A stretch of DNA of 64,000 bases from Ottowia flava. Its GTDB lineage: Bacteria > Pseudomonadota > Gammaproteobacteria > Burkholderiales > Burkholderiaceae_C. Below, one piece after another: positions 41,489 to 49,172 of this stretch. Under the pieces are notes generated by a model. It ran no database searches and was not told the DNA's origin. It saw only the letters and a program-made list of their open reading frames with translations. How positions within the stretch are numbered: position 1 is the first letter of the stretch; every line of letters starts with the position of its first letter. The stretch covers positions 1 through 64,000 of the forward strand of contig NZ_VRUA01000012.1 of NCBI RefSeq assembly GCF_008017535.1, written 5' to 3'. Position numbers and translations under genes: made by a program.

Positions 41489-42001
41489 ATGGCCGCCCTG
41501 CAACGCATCCAACCCTGCCTGTGGTTCGACACCCAGGCCGAAGAAGCCGCCCGCTTTTACGTGGACATCTTCCCCAACGCCCAGATACACGCCGTCACGC
41601 ACTACAGCGAAGTCGGCATCGAACAGCACGGCCGCCCGGTGGGCTCGGTCATGACGGTGTCGTTCTCGCTCGACGGCCAGGCCATGCTGGGCCTCAACGG
41701 CGGGCCGATGTTCAAGTTCAACCCCGCCGTGTCGCTGATGGTCAACTGCGACAGCCAGGCCGAGATCGACCACTACTGGGCGCGCCTGGGCGAAGGCGGC
41801 GACCCCGCCGCCCAGCAATGCGGCTGGCTGGCCGACCGCTACGGCGTGTCCTGGCAGATCACGCCGCGTGACTGGGAGGCCATGTACACCTCATCCAACC
41901 AGGCCGGCGCCCAGCGCGCGATGAAAGCCATGATGGGTATGAAGAAGCTCGACATCGCCCAGTTGCAGGCCGCGTTCGACGGCAAGGCGGCAGCGCCGTG
42001 A
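41489..42001 (+). CDS. VOC-superfamily protein, PhnB/3-demethylubiquinone methyltransferase-like
   Basis: A 170-residue vicinal-oxygen-chelate protein of the PhnB-like type (often misannotated as 3-demethylubiquinone-9 methyltransferase). PCLWFDTQAEEAARFYVDIF (residues 9-28) and CGWLADRYGVSWQITP (about 111-126) are diagnostic. Its stop codon overlaps the next start by 4 bp (GTGA), so it is coupled to the second VOC gene. Metal-binding residues are only partly conserved, so the enzyme activity is uncertain. Confidence 0.88.
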   Translation: MAALQRIQPCLWFDTQAEEAARFYVDIFPNAQIHAVTHYSEVGIEQHGRPVGSVMTVSFSLDGQAMLGLNGGPMFKFNPAVSLMVNCDSQAEIDHYWARLGEGGDPAAQQCGWLADRYGVSWQITPRDWEAMYTSSNQAGAQRAMKAMMGMKKLDIAQLQAAFDGKAAAP

Positions 42002-42387
42002 CCACCGCCACGCCGTTTCTGATGTTTCAGGGGCAGGCCCAGGCGGCCATGGACTTTTACGCCGCCACGCTGCCAAACACCCAGGTCGTCAGCGTCGAGC
42101 GCCACGGCGGCACCACAGCCACCGGCGGCACCGTCAAGCTCGCTCGCCTGAGCGTGTGCGGGCGCGAATTTCTGGTGTCGGACAGCCCGGTCCGGCATGC
42201 GTTCGATTTCACGCCCGCCTGCTCAATCTTCGTGGACTGCACGACACCCGATGAGCAGCAACGCCTGTTCGATGCACTGGCCGACGGCGGCGGCGTGTTG
42301 ATGCCGCTGAACGACTACGGCTTCAGCCAGCGCTTTGGCTGGCTGGCGGACCGCTTCGGCGTGTCCTGGCAGATCAACCTGCCCTGA
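41998..42387 (+). CDS. VOC-superfamily protein, second paralogue
   Basis: A 129-residue PhnB-like VOC protein, starting at GTG 41998 inside the stop of the previous gene. The segments FLMFQGQAQAAMDFYAATLP and FGWLADRFGVSWQINLP parallel the preceding gene, indicating an old duplication. No ribosome binding site of its own is needed if translation is coupled. Function unknown, probably binding a small electrophile. Confidence 0.87.
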   Translation: MTTATPFLMFQGQAQAAMDFYAATLPNTQVVSVERHGGTTATGGTVKLARLSVCGREFLVSDSPVRHAFDFTPACSIFVDCTTPDEQQRLFDALADGGGVLMPLNDYGFSQRFGWLADRFGVSWQINLP

Positions 42388-42420
42388 ACTGTTTTTTCCT
42401 CTTACCCCAAGGAGCTTTCC

Positions 42421-42882
42421 ATGCAATTCGTTCCCTACCTCAATTTCGACGGCACCTGCGCCGAAGCCATGGCCTTCTACGCCAAGCTGTTCGGCGGCCA
42501 GATCGTGTACCAGGGCACGTTTGGCGAGATGCCCGCTGGCGCCGACATGCCGCCGCTGCCTGAGGCTGCCAAGAACCGCATCATGCACGCACACCTGCAG
42601 GTCGGCGCCCAGGCCATCATGGCTTCGGACACCATGCCCAACGCCCCGGGCGTGGACCTGGAAGCCTGCGGCGGCGGCTACAAGAAGCCGCAGGGCATGT
42701 GGGTGTCGATCGGCGTCGACAGCCAGGGCGAAGGCCAGCGCGTGTTCGACGGTCTGGCGCAAGGCGGCCAGGTCACCATGCCTTTCGCAGCCACCTTCTG
42801 GTCGCCCGGCTTCGGCATGGTGACCGACCGCTTTGGCACGCCGTGGATGGTGAATGTGGTGTCCGAACCCCCCAAGTCCTGA
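42421..42882 (+). CDS. VOC-superfamily protein, PhnB-like
   Basis: A 153-residue PhnB-like VOC protein, third in the row. FVPYLNFDGTCAEAMAFYAK (residues 3-22) and VTDRFGTPWMVNV near the end are characteristic. AAGGAG 6 bases upstream of ATG 42421 is a good ribosome binding site. Members bind small molecules, sometimes antibiotics or toxins, but the substrate here is unknown. Confidence 0.88.
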   Translation: MQFVPYLNFDGTCAEAMAFYAKLFGGQIVYQGTFGEMPAGADMPPLPEAAKNRIMHAHLQVGAQAIMASDTMPNAPGVDLEACGGGYKKPQGMWVSIGVDSQGEGQRVFDGLAQGGQVTMPFAATFWSPGFGMVTDRFGTPWMVNVVSEPPKS

Positions 42883-42946
42883 CACCGCCGTTGACCCGCT
42901 CCGCGCTTCCACCCCCGTTGTCCATCCGTTACCTCAGGAGTCGAAC

Positions 42947-43339
42947 ATGAAACATAACCCCGTCGTCTGGTTCGAGATCCATGTCACCGACATGGCGCGC
43001 GCCAAGGCGTTCTACGAAGCCGTTTTCCAGGTCCAGCTCAATGCCCTGCCCACCCCGCCCGGCGATGCCAGCGCCAACGGCATGCAAATGCTGGCCTTTC
43101 CCGCCGACATGAACCTCGGTGGCGCGGGTGGCGCGCTGGTCAGGATGGAAGGCGCACCGCCCGGCCCCGGTGGCACGCTGGTGTACTTCGGCTGCGAGGA
43201 CTGCGCCGTGGAGCAGGCGCGTGTCGAACAAGCCGGCGGCCGGGTGCACCAGGCCAAGTTCTCAATCGGGGAGTTCGGCTTCTGCGCGCTTATGGTCGAT
43301 ACCGAGGGCAACATGGTCGGCCTGCACTCCATGAAATGA
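42947..43339 (+). CDS. VOC-superfamily protein, glyoxalase/bleomycin resistance-like
   Basis: A 130-residue VOC protein of the glyoxalase-like branch, distinct from the PhnB-like neighbours. It begins NPVVWFEIHVTDMARAKAFY, with the FYE segment following, and ends in DTEGNMVGLHSMK, where the Glu-containing DxEGN turn is conserved. CAGGAG 6 bases upstream sets the start at 42947. Fourth VOC gene in the TetR-controlled operon. Confidence 0.87.
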   Translation: MKHNPVVWFEIHVTDMARAKAFYEAVFQVQLNALPTPPGDASANGMQMLAFPADMNLGGAGGALVRMEGAPPGPGGTLVYFGCEDCAVEQARVEQAGGRVHQAKFSIGEFGFCALMVDTEGNMVGLHSMK

Positions 43340-43388
43340 CGCGTGCGCGCCGCGGATCTGCGCGGCGCTCGCCCGTCTGGCAAACAGC

Positions 43389-44081
43389 ATGGCCCTGACC
43401 CTTTACTACCACCCGCTGTCCTCGTACTGCCAGAAGGCTCTGGTGGCGCTGTACGAAGGGGGCACGCCGTTCACGCCACGGCTGATCGACCTGAGCCAGT
43501 CGGACGACCGTGCCGCGCTGGCGGCGGTCTGGCCGCTGGTCAAGTTTCCGGTGCTGCACGACAGCGCCGGGGACCGCAACGTGGCCGAATCGTCCGTGAT
43601 CATCGAGTACCTGGACCTGCGCTACGCGGGCGCCACACCGCTGTTGCCCGCCAACCGCGAGGAAGCCCTGGACGTGCGCCTGTGGGACCGCGTGTTCGAC
43701 CTGCACGTGCAGTCGCCGATGCAGGCCATCGTGGCCGACCGCCTGTTCGCGCGCCAGGACGACATGCAGCCGCAGCGCGACGCGCTGGAACGCGCCTGGG
43801 CCCTGATCGACACCCACCTGCGCACGAGTGGCCCCTGGGTCTGCGGCGCGCAGTTCTCGATGGCCGACTGTGCCGCCGCGCCCGCCCTCTTCTACGGCAG
43901 CACGCTGCAGCCGATCTCGCCGCGTTACCCCAATCTGCTGGCCTACTTCGACCGGCTGATGGCGCGCGCCTCGGTCGAACGCGTGCTGCGCGAAGCCCAG
44001 CCCTACCTGCAGTTCTATCCCTTCTGCGATCAGGTGCCTGCCCGCTTTCTGGCGCCCGCCTCTCCCTCTCCCGCTGTTTGA
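43389..44081 (+). CDS. glutathione S-transferase family protein
   Basis: A 230-residue GST with the thioredoxin-like N-terminal domain (YYHPLSSYCQKALVALYEGG, residues 6-25, including the SSYCQK active-site region) and the ESSVIIEYL glutathione-binding motif (about 67-75). The all-helical C-terminal domain carries WVCGAQFSMADCAAAPALFY. It would conjugate glutathione to an electrophile. In an operon with VOC and SRPBCC proteins it supports a detoxification role, inferred only. Confidence 0.92.
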   Translation: MALTLYYHPLSSYCQKALVALYEGGTPFTPRLIDLSQSDDRAALAAVWPLVKFPVLHDSAGDRNVAESSVIIEYLDLRYAGATPLLPANREEALDVRLWDRVFDLHVQSPMQAIVADRLFARQDDMQPQRDALERAWALIDTHLRTSGPWVCGAQFSMADCAAAPALFYGSTLQPISPRYPNLLAYFDRLMARASVERVLREAQPYLQFYPFCDQVPARFLAPASPSPAV

Positions 44082-44091
44082 AAGGCCTCCC

Positions 44092-44571
44092 ATGACCCAC
44101 CCCGCACAGATTCCCGACCATCCGCTCGACCTGGTGCTGACGCGCACCATCGCCGCTTCGCCCCACGACTTGTTCCGCTGCTGGACCGAGCCCGAGCTGA
44201 TCCGCCAATGGTTCGTCCCCAAGCCCTGGAGCGTGGCGCGTGCCGAAGTCGATCTGCGCCCGGGCGGCCAGAGCCTGATCGTCATGCGCGACCCGGACGG
44301 CAACGAAATGCCCAACCCCGGCGTCTACCTAGAAGTGGTGCCCGACCGCCGGCTGGTGTTCACCGATGCGTACACCGCCGGCTGGGTGCCGTCCAAAAAG
44401 CCTTTCATGACCGGCATCATCAGCTTTGAGCCCGAAGGCGAGCACACCCGCTACACCGCGCGCGTGCGCCATTGGACGGCCGAGACCAAGGCCGAGCACG
44501 AGAAAATGGGCTTTGAGACAGGTTGGGGCATTTGCGCCGACCAGCTGGCAGCCCTGGCCAAGACGCTGTAA
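44092..44571 (+). CDS. SRPBCC/AHSA1-domain protein
   Basis: A 159-residue START-like domain protein of the AHSA1 type. LTRTIAASPHDLFRCWTEPE (about residues 17-36) and IRQWFVPKPW are the family signature, and the C-terminus YTARVRHWTAETKAEHEKMG with the GWGICADQLAAL helix is standard. It probably binds a hydrophobic ligand. It begins 10 bp after the GST stop. Confidence 0.9.
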   Translation: MTHPAQIPDHPLDLVLTRTIAASPHDLFRCWTEPELIRQWFVPKPWSVARAEVDLRPGGQSLIVMRDPDGNEMPNPGVYLEVVPDRRLVFTDAYTAGWVPSKKPFMTGIISFEPEGEHTRYTARVRHWTAETKAEHEKMGFETGWGICADQLAALAKTL

Positions 44572-44587
44572 CCCGAGTGCACCGCCC

Positions 44588-45073
44588 ATGAACGGCATCC
44601 ACCACCAACTGGCCATCCGCGCCCCGCGCGAACGCGTTTACCAAATGATCGCCGAGCCCGCGCTGATCGGCCGCTGGTGGGGCGAACAAAGCGTTGCCGA
44701 AACACCGGAAGGCACGGTCCTGTCGCACCAGGCCGGCCCCTACGGCACCGTGCGGCTGCGCGTGCTGGAGCAGACGCCGGGCGAGCGCGTGGTGTGGGCC
44801 TGCATCGGCGACTACCCGCCCGACAACCCGGCGTCGGCCTGGGTGGGTACGGAGTTCGTGTTCACCCTCAGCGACGACGCGAACAGCGGCGCGGCGATGG
44901 TCGAGCGCGCCGTCAGCGCCCAGCCCATCGACCCGCTGACCACGCTCGACTTCCGCCAGCCCGGCTACGACCTGAACGGGCGCTTTGCCGGCTTCAACAA
45001 CCACGCCTGGGCCTTGGTGCTGCAGTCGCTCAAGCAGGTGTGCGAAGCCGCTCCGCCAGAGAGCGCCCGATGA
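44588..45073 (+). CDS. SRPBCC-domain protein
   Basis: A 161-residue START-like protein, second of the pair. HHQLAIRAPRERVYQMIAEP (about residues 5-24) and LIGRWWGEQ mark the family. The start is ATG 44588, just after the preceding gene's stop. Its own stop overlaps the start of a collapsed VOC gene (ATGA, 45070-45073), so the operon originally continued. Confidence 0.88.
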   Translation: MNGIHHQLAIRAPRERVYQMIAEPALIGRWWGEQSVAETPEGTVLSHQAGPYGTVRLRVLEQTPGERVVWACIGDYPPDNPASAWVGTEFVFTLSDDANSGAAMVERAVSAQPIDPLTTLDFRQPGYDLNGRFAGFNNHAWALVLQSLKQVCEAAPPESAR

Positions 45074-45160
45074 AAGCCACCGACATCTTCGTTTGACGAC
45101 CGGGACGGGCACGTCTGGGAGGCCATGCACGCCGACCCATCGAAGATGCCGGCAGGTTGA
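45070..45160 (+). pseudogene. collapsed VOC-family gene remnant
   Basis: Begins with ATG overlapping the previous stop codon and reads MKATDIFV before a premature TGA. The bases that follow, in another frame, read FDDRDGHVWEAMHADPSKMP and end at TGA 45158-45160, a typical C-terminus of VOC proteins of the type beginning with MKxxxIFVNLPV. The start and end of one gene have therefore been joined by an internal deletion of roughly 300 bp, with a frame change at the junction. It probably no longer makes a protein. Confidence 0.75.
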
Positions 45161-45192
45161 GCCACGCCTGCGCCGCGTGGGCAATTGGGTCG

Positions 45193-45939
45193 TCAGCCGC
45201 CGCGCTGTCGGCGCGCCTCGTACAGGCACACGCCGCTGGCCACCGACACGTTCAGGCTTTCCACCGCGCCCATCATCGGGATGCGCACCAGCGCGTCGCA
45301 GGTCTTGCGTGTCAGCTGGCGCATGCCCGGGCCTTCGGCGCCCAGCACCAGCGCGGTCGCGCCCTTCATGTCCGCCTGGTACAGCGTCTGCTCGGCGTCG
45401 CCGCTGGTGCCAATGACCCAAATGTTGCGCTCCTTCAACTCGTTCAGCGTGCGCGCCAGGTTGGTCACCATGAAGTACGGCACCGTCTCGGCGGCGCCGC
45501 TGGCCACCTTGGACACGGTGGCGTTGATGCCCGCCGCGTGGTCCTTGGGCGCAATCACGGCGTGCGCGCCGGCGCCGTCGGCCACGCGCAGGCACGCGCC
45601 CAGGTTGTGCGGGTCGGTCACACCGTCCAACACCAGCAGCAACGGCGGCACGCCTTCGGCTTCCAGGTCTTCCAGCAAGTCGTCCAGCGAGCGAGCGCCT
45701 TCCAGCGCCTGCACGCGCGCGACCACGCCCTGGTGGCCGGCGCTGCCCGCCATCTTGGCCAGGCGTGCGGCATCGGCTTCGATCACGCGCACGCCGGCTT
45801 CGGCCGCGCGGTTCAGGAACTGCTTCATGCGCGCGTCGCGCCGCGTGGGGTCGGCATACACCTCGATCACCGACGCGGGCGCGGTCTTGAGGCGCACGCC
45901 CACGGCGTGAAAACCGAACAAAACTTTGGGAGAAGACAT
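45193..45939 (-). CDS. rlmB: 23S rRNA (guanosine-2'-O)-methyltransferase RlmB
   Basis: A 248-residue SPOUT methyltransferase that methylates G2251 of 23S rRNA. The three knot motifs are visible: LDGVTDPHNLGACLRVADG, LVLGAEGPGMRQL and IPMMGAVESLNVSVASGVCL. The N-terminal substrate-binding domain begins KVLFGFHAVGVRLK. ATG 45939 was chosen over an ATG three codons upstream; both are possible. It is convergent with the VOC/GST operon and divergent from the cardiolipin synthase gene. It often sits next to rnr in other genomes, but not here. Confidence 0.95.
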   Translation of the reverse strand: MSSPKVLFGFHAVGVRLKTAPASVIEVYADPTRRDARMKQFLNRAAEAGVRVIEADAARLAKMAGSAGHQGVVARVQALEGARSLDDLLEDLEAEGVPPLLLVLDGVTDPHNLGACLRVADGAGAHAVIAPKDHAAGINATVSKVASGAAETVPYFMVTNLARTLNELKERNIWVIGTSGDAEQTLYQADMKGATALVLGAEGPGMRQLTRKTCDALVRIPMMGAVESLNVSVASGVCLYEARRQRGG

Positions 45940-45993
45940 GCCCGGCATTATCCGGGCGCGCGCCCACGGGCATAGGCCCGGAAGCGGGTTTTT

Positions 45994-46052
45994 CAGCCAA
46001 TTTGACCCCCAGCCCTACAACCACCTGCGCAAGCAGCTACTATTTTCATAGT
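45994..46052 (-). repeat. dispersed triple-palindrome repeat, copy 18
   Basis: Minus-strand copy between the divergent rlmB and cardiolipin synthase genes: AGCCCTACAACCACCTGCGC, then AAGCAGCTACTATTTTCATAG. It lies where both promoters are expected. Confidence 0.85.
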
Positions 46053-46155
46053 TTCCTATAGCCATCCAGCGTCGGCACTGCGGCCGCCGCGCACGTGCCG
46101 TCGCCCTTCGCCACCGCAGGCGGCGCGCGCCAGCGCCTAGACTCAGGCACCGCCC

Positions 46156-47652
46156 ATGATCCGCCTGCCCACGCTGACGCCGCTTGAACACCTGGCCTTT
46201 GTCGCCGCCGGGTTGCTGACCTACGTGGTCGTCACGCGCATCCGCCGCCAGCGCCGCGCCCCCTACGCCGCGCTGGCCTGGGTGATGTCGATCGCCGCCT
46301 TTCCGTACCTGGGCGTACCACTCTTTCTGGTCTTTGGCACGCGCAAGGTGGTGCGCCCGCGCACCGAAGCCCAGCCCGCGCCGCAGGGCGCCTGGGCTGT
46401 GCTGGCGCCGCCCTGGGCCACGCGCCTGCTGGCCGCGCTGGGCGTGGCCGAGGCGCACCCGCAGCAGGCCGTCGCCTTCCAGGCCGACGGCGACGACGCC
46501 CTGCGCGCGCTGCAGGCACTGATGCGGTCGGCCGAACACACGCTGGACGTGAGCACCTACGTGCTGGGCGACGACGAGGTCGGCGCCGCCGTCGCCAGCA
46601 CGCTGTGCGAGCGCGCCCGCGCCGGTGTGCGCGTGCGCCTGCTGGTCGACGCCATCGGCAGCCTGAAAAGCGCGCGCAGCCACGACGCGCAGCTGCAAGC
46701 CGCCGGCGTGCAAACGCGCCTGTTCATGCCGCTGCGCCACAACCCGCGCCGCAGTCGCACCAACCTGCGCAACCACCGCAAGCTGGTGGTGGCCGACGGC
46801 CTGCGGGTGTGGGGCGGCGGGCGCAACCTGGCCAACGAATACTTCATCGGCAGCGCGGGCCATCCGCCGTGGCTTGACTTGAGCTTCACCGCCACCGGCA
46901 CGCTGGCGGTGCAGGCGCACGCCCTGTTCGAAGGCGACTGGCGCCTGGCGCGCGGACTCAACCGCGCCCCGCGCCTGGGCTACGCCGAGCGGGTCCATCT
47001 GTACGAGCAGCAGGCCATCGAGGCGCAGGCCGACGCCAGCGGCGCCAGCGCCGACGCCCGCCCGCATCCCTGGATCAGCGCCGAGCCGCGCCCGGGCGAC
47101 CCGGCGCTGCGCGGCGTGCCCCTGGCGCAGTGGGTGCCCTCGGGCCCGGATTTCCACGACGACGTGCTGCACGCGCTGCTGGTGTCGGCGGCCTTCCACG
47201 CGACCGAACGTCTGCTGCTGTCCACGCCCTACTTCGTGCCCGACGACGGCCTGCTCGAAGCGCTGATGCTGGCCGCGCGCCGCGGCGTGCGCGTGGTGCT
47301 GGCCGTGCCCGCCCAGTCGAACCACCGGCTGCCCGACATCGCCCGTGGCCGCGCGCTGCGTGAGATGGTCGAGGCCGGCGCCGACGTGCGCCTGGTGCCG
47401 GCGATGCTGCACGCCAAGGCGGTCGTGGTCGACCACCAGCTGGCGCTGTGCGGATCGGCCAACCTCGACAGCCGCAGCCTGTTCGTCAACTTCGAGGCGA
47501 TGGCGGCTTTTTACGGTGCGTACGAAATCGATTGGCTGGCCGACTGGATCGACGGCGTCGCGCAGACCGGCACGCCGGCCAGCGCCGCACCGCCGTCGTG
47601 GCTGCGCGACATCGGCGAAGGCGTGATCGCCACCTTCGCCTTTCAGTTGTGA
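46156..47652 (+). CDS. cls: cardiolipin synthase, phospholipase D family
   Basis: A 498-residue inner membrane enzyme that joins two phosphatidylglycerol molecules, or a related pair, to form cardiolipin. Two N-terminal membrane helices (about residues 10-28 and 40-60) precede two HKD domains: NHRKLVVADGLRVWGGGRN (about 210) and MLHAKAVVVDHQLALCGSAN (about 417). This layout matches bacterial Cls. The C-terminal FEAMAAFYGAYEIDWLADWI is also family-like. No obvious ribosome binding site; the start was chosen at the first ATG before helix 1. Confidence 0.92.
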   Translation: MIRLPTLTPLEHLAFVAAGLLTYVVVTRIRRQRRAPYAALAWVMSIAAFPYLGVPLFLVFGTRKVVRPRTEAQPAPQGAWAVLAPPWATRLLAALGVAEAHPQQAVAFQADGDDALRALQALMRSAEHTLDVSTYVLGDDEVGAAVASTLCERARAGVRVRLLVDAIGSLKSARSHDAQLQAAGVQTRLFMPLRHNPRRSRTNLRNHRKLVVADGLRVWGGGRNLANEYFIGSAGHPPWLDLSFTATGTLAVQAHALFEGDWRLARGLNRAPRLGYAERVHLYEQQAIEAQADASGASADARPHPWISAEPRPGDPALRGVPLAQWVPSGPDFHDDVLHALLVSAAFHATERLLLSTPYFVPDDGLLEALMLAARRGVRVVLAVPAQSNHRLPDIARGRALREMVEAGADVRLVPAMLHAKAVVVDHQLALCGSANLDSRSLFVNFEAMAAFYGAYEIDWLADWIDGVAQTGTPASAAPPSWLRDIGEGVIATFAFQL

Positions 47653-47718
47653 AAGTGGGTGCGGCGCGGCGACACCGGCTGGGAGATATGTGCCATCTGG
47701 CCTTGATAGTCGCGTCGT

Positions 47719-47772
47719 TTTGCTATTTCAACGATAGCTGCTCGCGCAGATGGCTGTAGGGCTACAGCCAAA
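47719..47772 (+). repeat. dispersed triple-palindrome repeat, copy 19 (best conserved)
   Basis: GCTAT-ttcaacg-ATAGC, a GCTCGCGCAGA core, and a 9-bp third dyad TGGCTGTAG (47751-47759) pairing with CTACAGCCA (47762-47770). Located between the convergent cls and ABC ATPase genes. Confidence 0.9.
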
Positions 47773-47793
47773 AAACCCTTGAAATACTGATCC

Positions 47794-48519
47794 TCAGCGC
47801 GGGCCGCGCTCGTCGGCCGCAATGCGCCCAGCTTCCACCGTCAGCTGGCGTTCGCACAGCGCGGCGATGGCGCGGTCGTGCGTGACCATGACCAGGGTCG
47901 TGCCCTGCTCGCGGTTCAGCGCAAACATCAGCTCCATGATCTTTTCGCCGGTGGCGAAGTCCAGGCTGCCGGTGGGCTCGTCGGCCAGCAGCACGGCCGG
48001 GTGCACGACGAAGGCGCGCGCCAGCGCCACGCGCTGCTGCTCGCCGCCCGACAGCACCTTGGGGTAGCGGTCCAGCCGCTCGGCCAGGCCCACGCGCGCC
48101 AGCATGTCGGTAGCGGCCGCGCGCGCGTCGCGGCGGCCGGCCAGCTCCAGCGGCAGCATCACGTTTTCCAGTGCCGTGAGGTTGCCCATGAGCTGAAAGG
48201 CCTGAAACACGAAACCGACCTTGCGCGCGCGCAGCGCGGCGCGCTGGTCTTCGCCCACGGCAAACAGGTCTTCGCCGTCCAGCCGCACGGTGCCGCGCGT
48301 GGGTGTGTCCAGCCCGGCGATGATCGACAGCAAGGTGCTCTTGCCCGAGCCCGATGCGCCGACGATCGCCACGGTTTCGCGCGCGGCCAGGGCGAAATCG
48401 ATATCGCGCAGAATATCCAGCGTGCCGGTGGAGTCGGTGACCGACTTGAAAACATGCTCCACCGTGATGATCTGGGGATGAGGGCTGTTCGGCGTGGCGC
48501 CGGGCATGGGTTCCGTCAT
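47794..48519 (-). CDS. ABC transporter ATP-binding protein, YbbA/LolD-like
   Basis: A 241-residue ATPase of the MacB/LolD/YbbA group. It carries Walker A GASGSGKST (about residues 54-62), the Q-loop FVFQAFQLMG, the signature LSGGEQQRVALARAF (about 152-166), and Walker B VLLADEPTGSLD. It faces a tesA-type esterase gene with overlapping promoter space, the same pairing as ybbA and tesA in E. coli. The membrane partner YbbP is absent: the next gene downstream is the convergent cls. The permease may lie elsewhere, or may have been lost. Confidence 0.88.
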   Translation of the reverse strand: MTEPMPGATPNSPHPQIITVEHVFKSVTDSTGTLDILRDIDFALAARETVAIVGASGSGKSTLLSIIAGLDTPTRGTVRLDGEDLFAVGEDQRAALRARKVGFVFQAFQLMGNLTALENVMLPLELAGRRDARAAATDMLARVGLAERLDRYPKVLSGGEQQRVALARAFVVHPAVLLADEPTGSLDFATGEKIMELMFALNREQGTTLVMVTHDRAIAALCERQLTVEAGRIAADERGPR

Positions 48520-48533
48520 TGAGAGGTAGTTTC

Positions 48534-49172
48534 TTGTTCCGACGACACTTTATCCGCTCCACTCTGCTGGGTTCGGCTTTGGCGCTCGGCGCCACGCTGG
48601 GCCGCGCGGCCAGCGCGCCCAAGATCCTGGTGGTGGGCGATTCGCTCAGCGCCGAATACGGCCTGGCGCGCGGTACCGGCTGGGTGGCGCTGCTGGACCA
48701 GAAGCTGAAAGCAGAAAAATCACCCGCCACCGTGGTCAACGCCAGCATCTCGGGCGACACCACGGCCGGTGGCCGCGCACGCCTGGCCAGTCTGCTGAAG
48801 ACGCACCAGCCCGGCGTGGTGGTGATCGAACTCGGCAGCAACGACGCGCTGCGCGGGCTGTCGCTGCAGATGACCGAAGCCAATCTGGTCGCCATGGCGC
48901 AGGCCGCGCGAAAAACCGGCGCCAAGGTGCTGCTGGTGGGCATGCAGATGCCGCCCAACTACGGCGCCGCCTACGGCAAGCAGTTCAGCGAGCTGTTCGC
49001 CACAGTGGCCAAGGCCGAAAAGACGGCGCTGGTGCCTTTCATGCTCAAGGGCGTGGCCGACGGCGCGGACCCCACCGCGCTGTTCCAGGCCGACCGCATC
49101 CACCCGACGGCGTCGGCGCACCCGACCATCCTGGCCAACATCTGGCCCGAACTGCAGAAGCTGCTGAAGTGA
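48534..49172 (+). CDS. tesA: GDSL/SGNH esterase, TesA-like
   Basis: A 212-residue exported lysophospholipase/thioesterase/arylesterase. The N-terminal signal MFRRHFIRSTLLGSALALG has a twin-arginine-like RRHF context. Block I GDSLS holds the catalytic Ser37, block III is GSNDALRG, and block V is DRIHPTASAH with Asp and His. The start TTG 48534 is proposed because of GAGAGGT 6 bases upstream; an earlier TTG at 48519 adds five residues. It starts only 14 bp from the ABC ATPase start on the other strand. Its stop overlaps the start of mnmH (GTGA). Confidence 0.9.
   Translation: MFRRHFIRSTLLGSALALGATLGRAASAPKILVVGDSLSAEYGLARGTGWVALLDQKLKAEKSPATVVNASISGDTTAGGRARLASLLKTHQPGVVVIELGSNDALRGLSLQMTEANLVAMAQAARKTGAKVLLVGMQMPPNYGAAYGKQFSELFATVAKAEKTALVPFMLKGVADGADPTALFQADRIHPTASAHPTILANIWPELQKLLK

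Noticed and set aside
47740-47780. Third palindrome of repeat copy 19 as an intrinsic terminator
   Set aside because: The stem is strong, but on the plus strand it is followed by A residues, and on the minus strand the T-run precedes it; not a canonical terminator in either direction.
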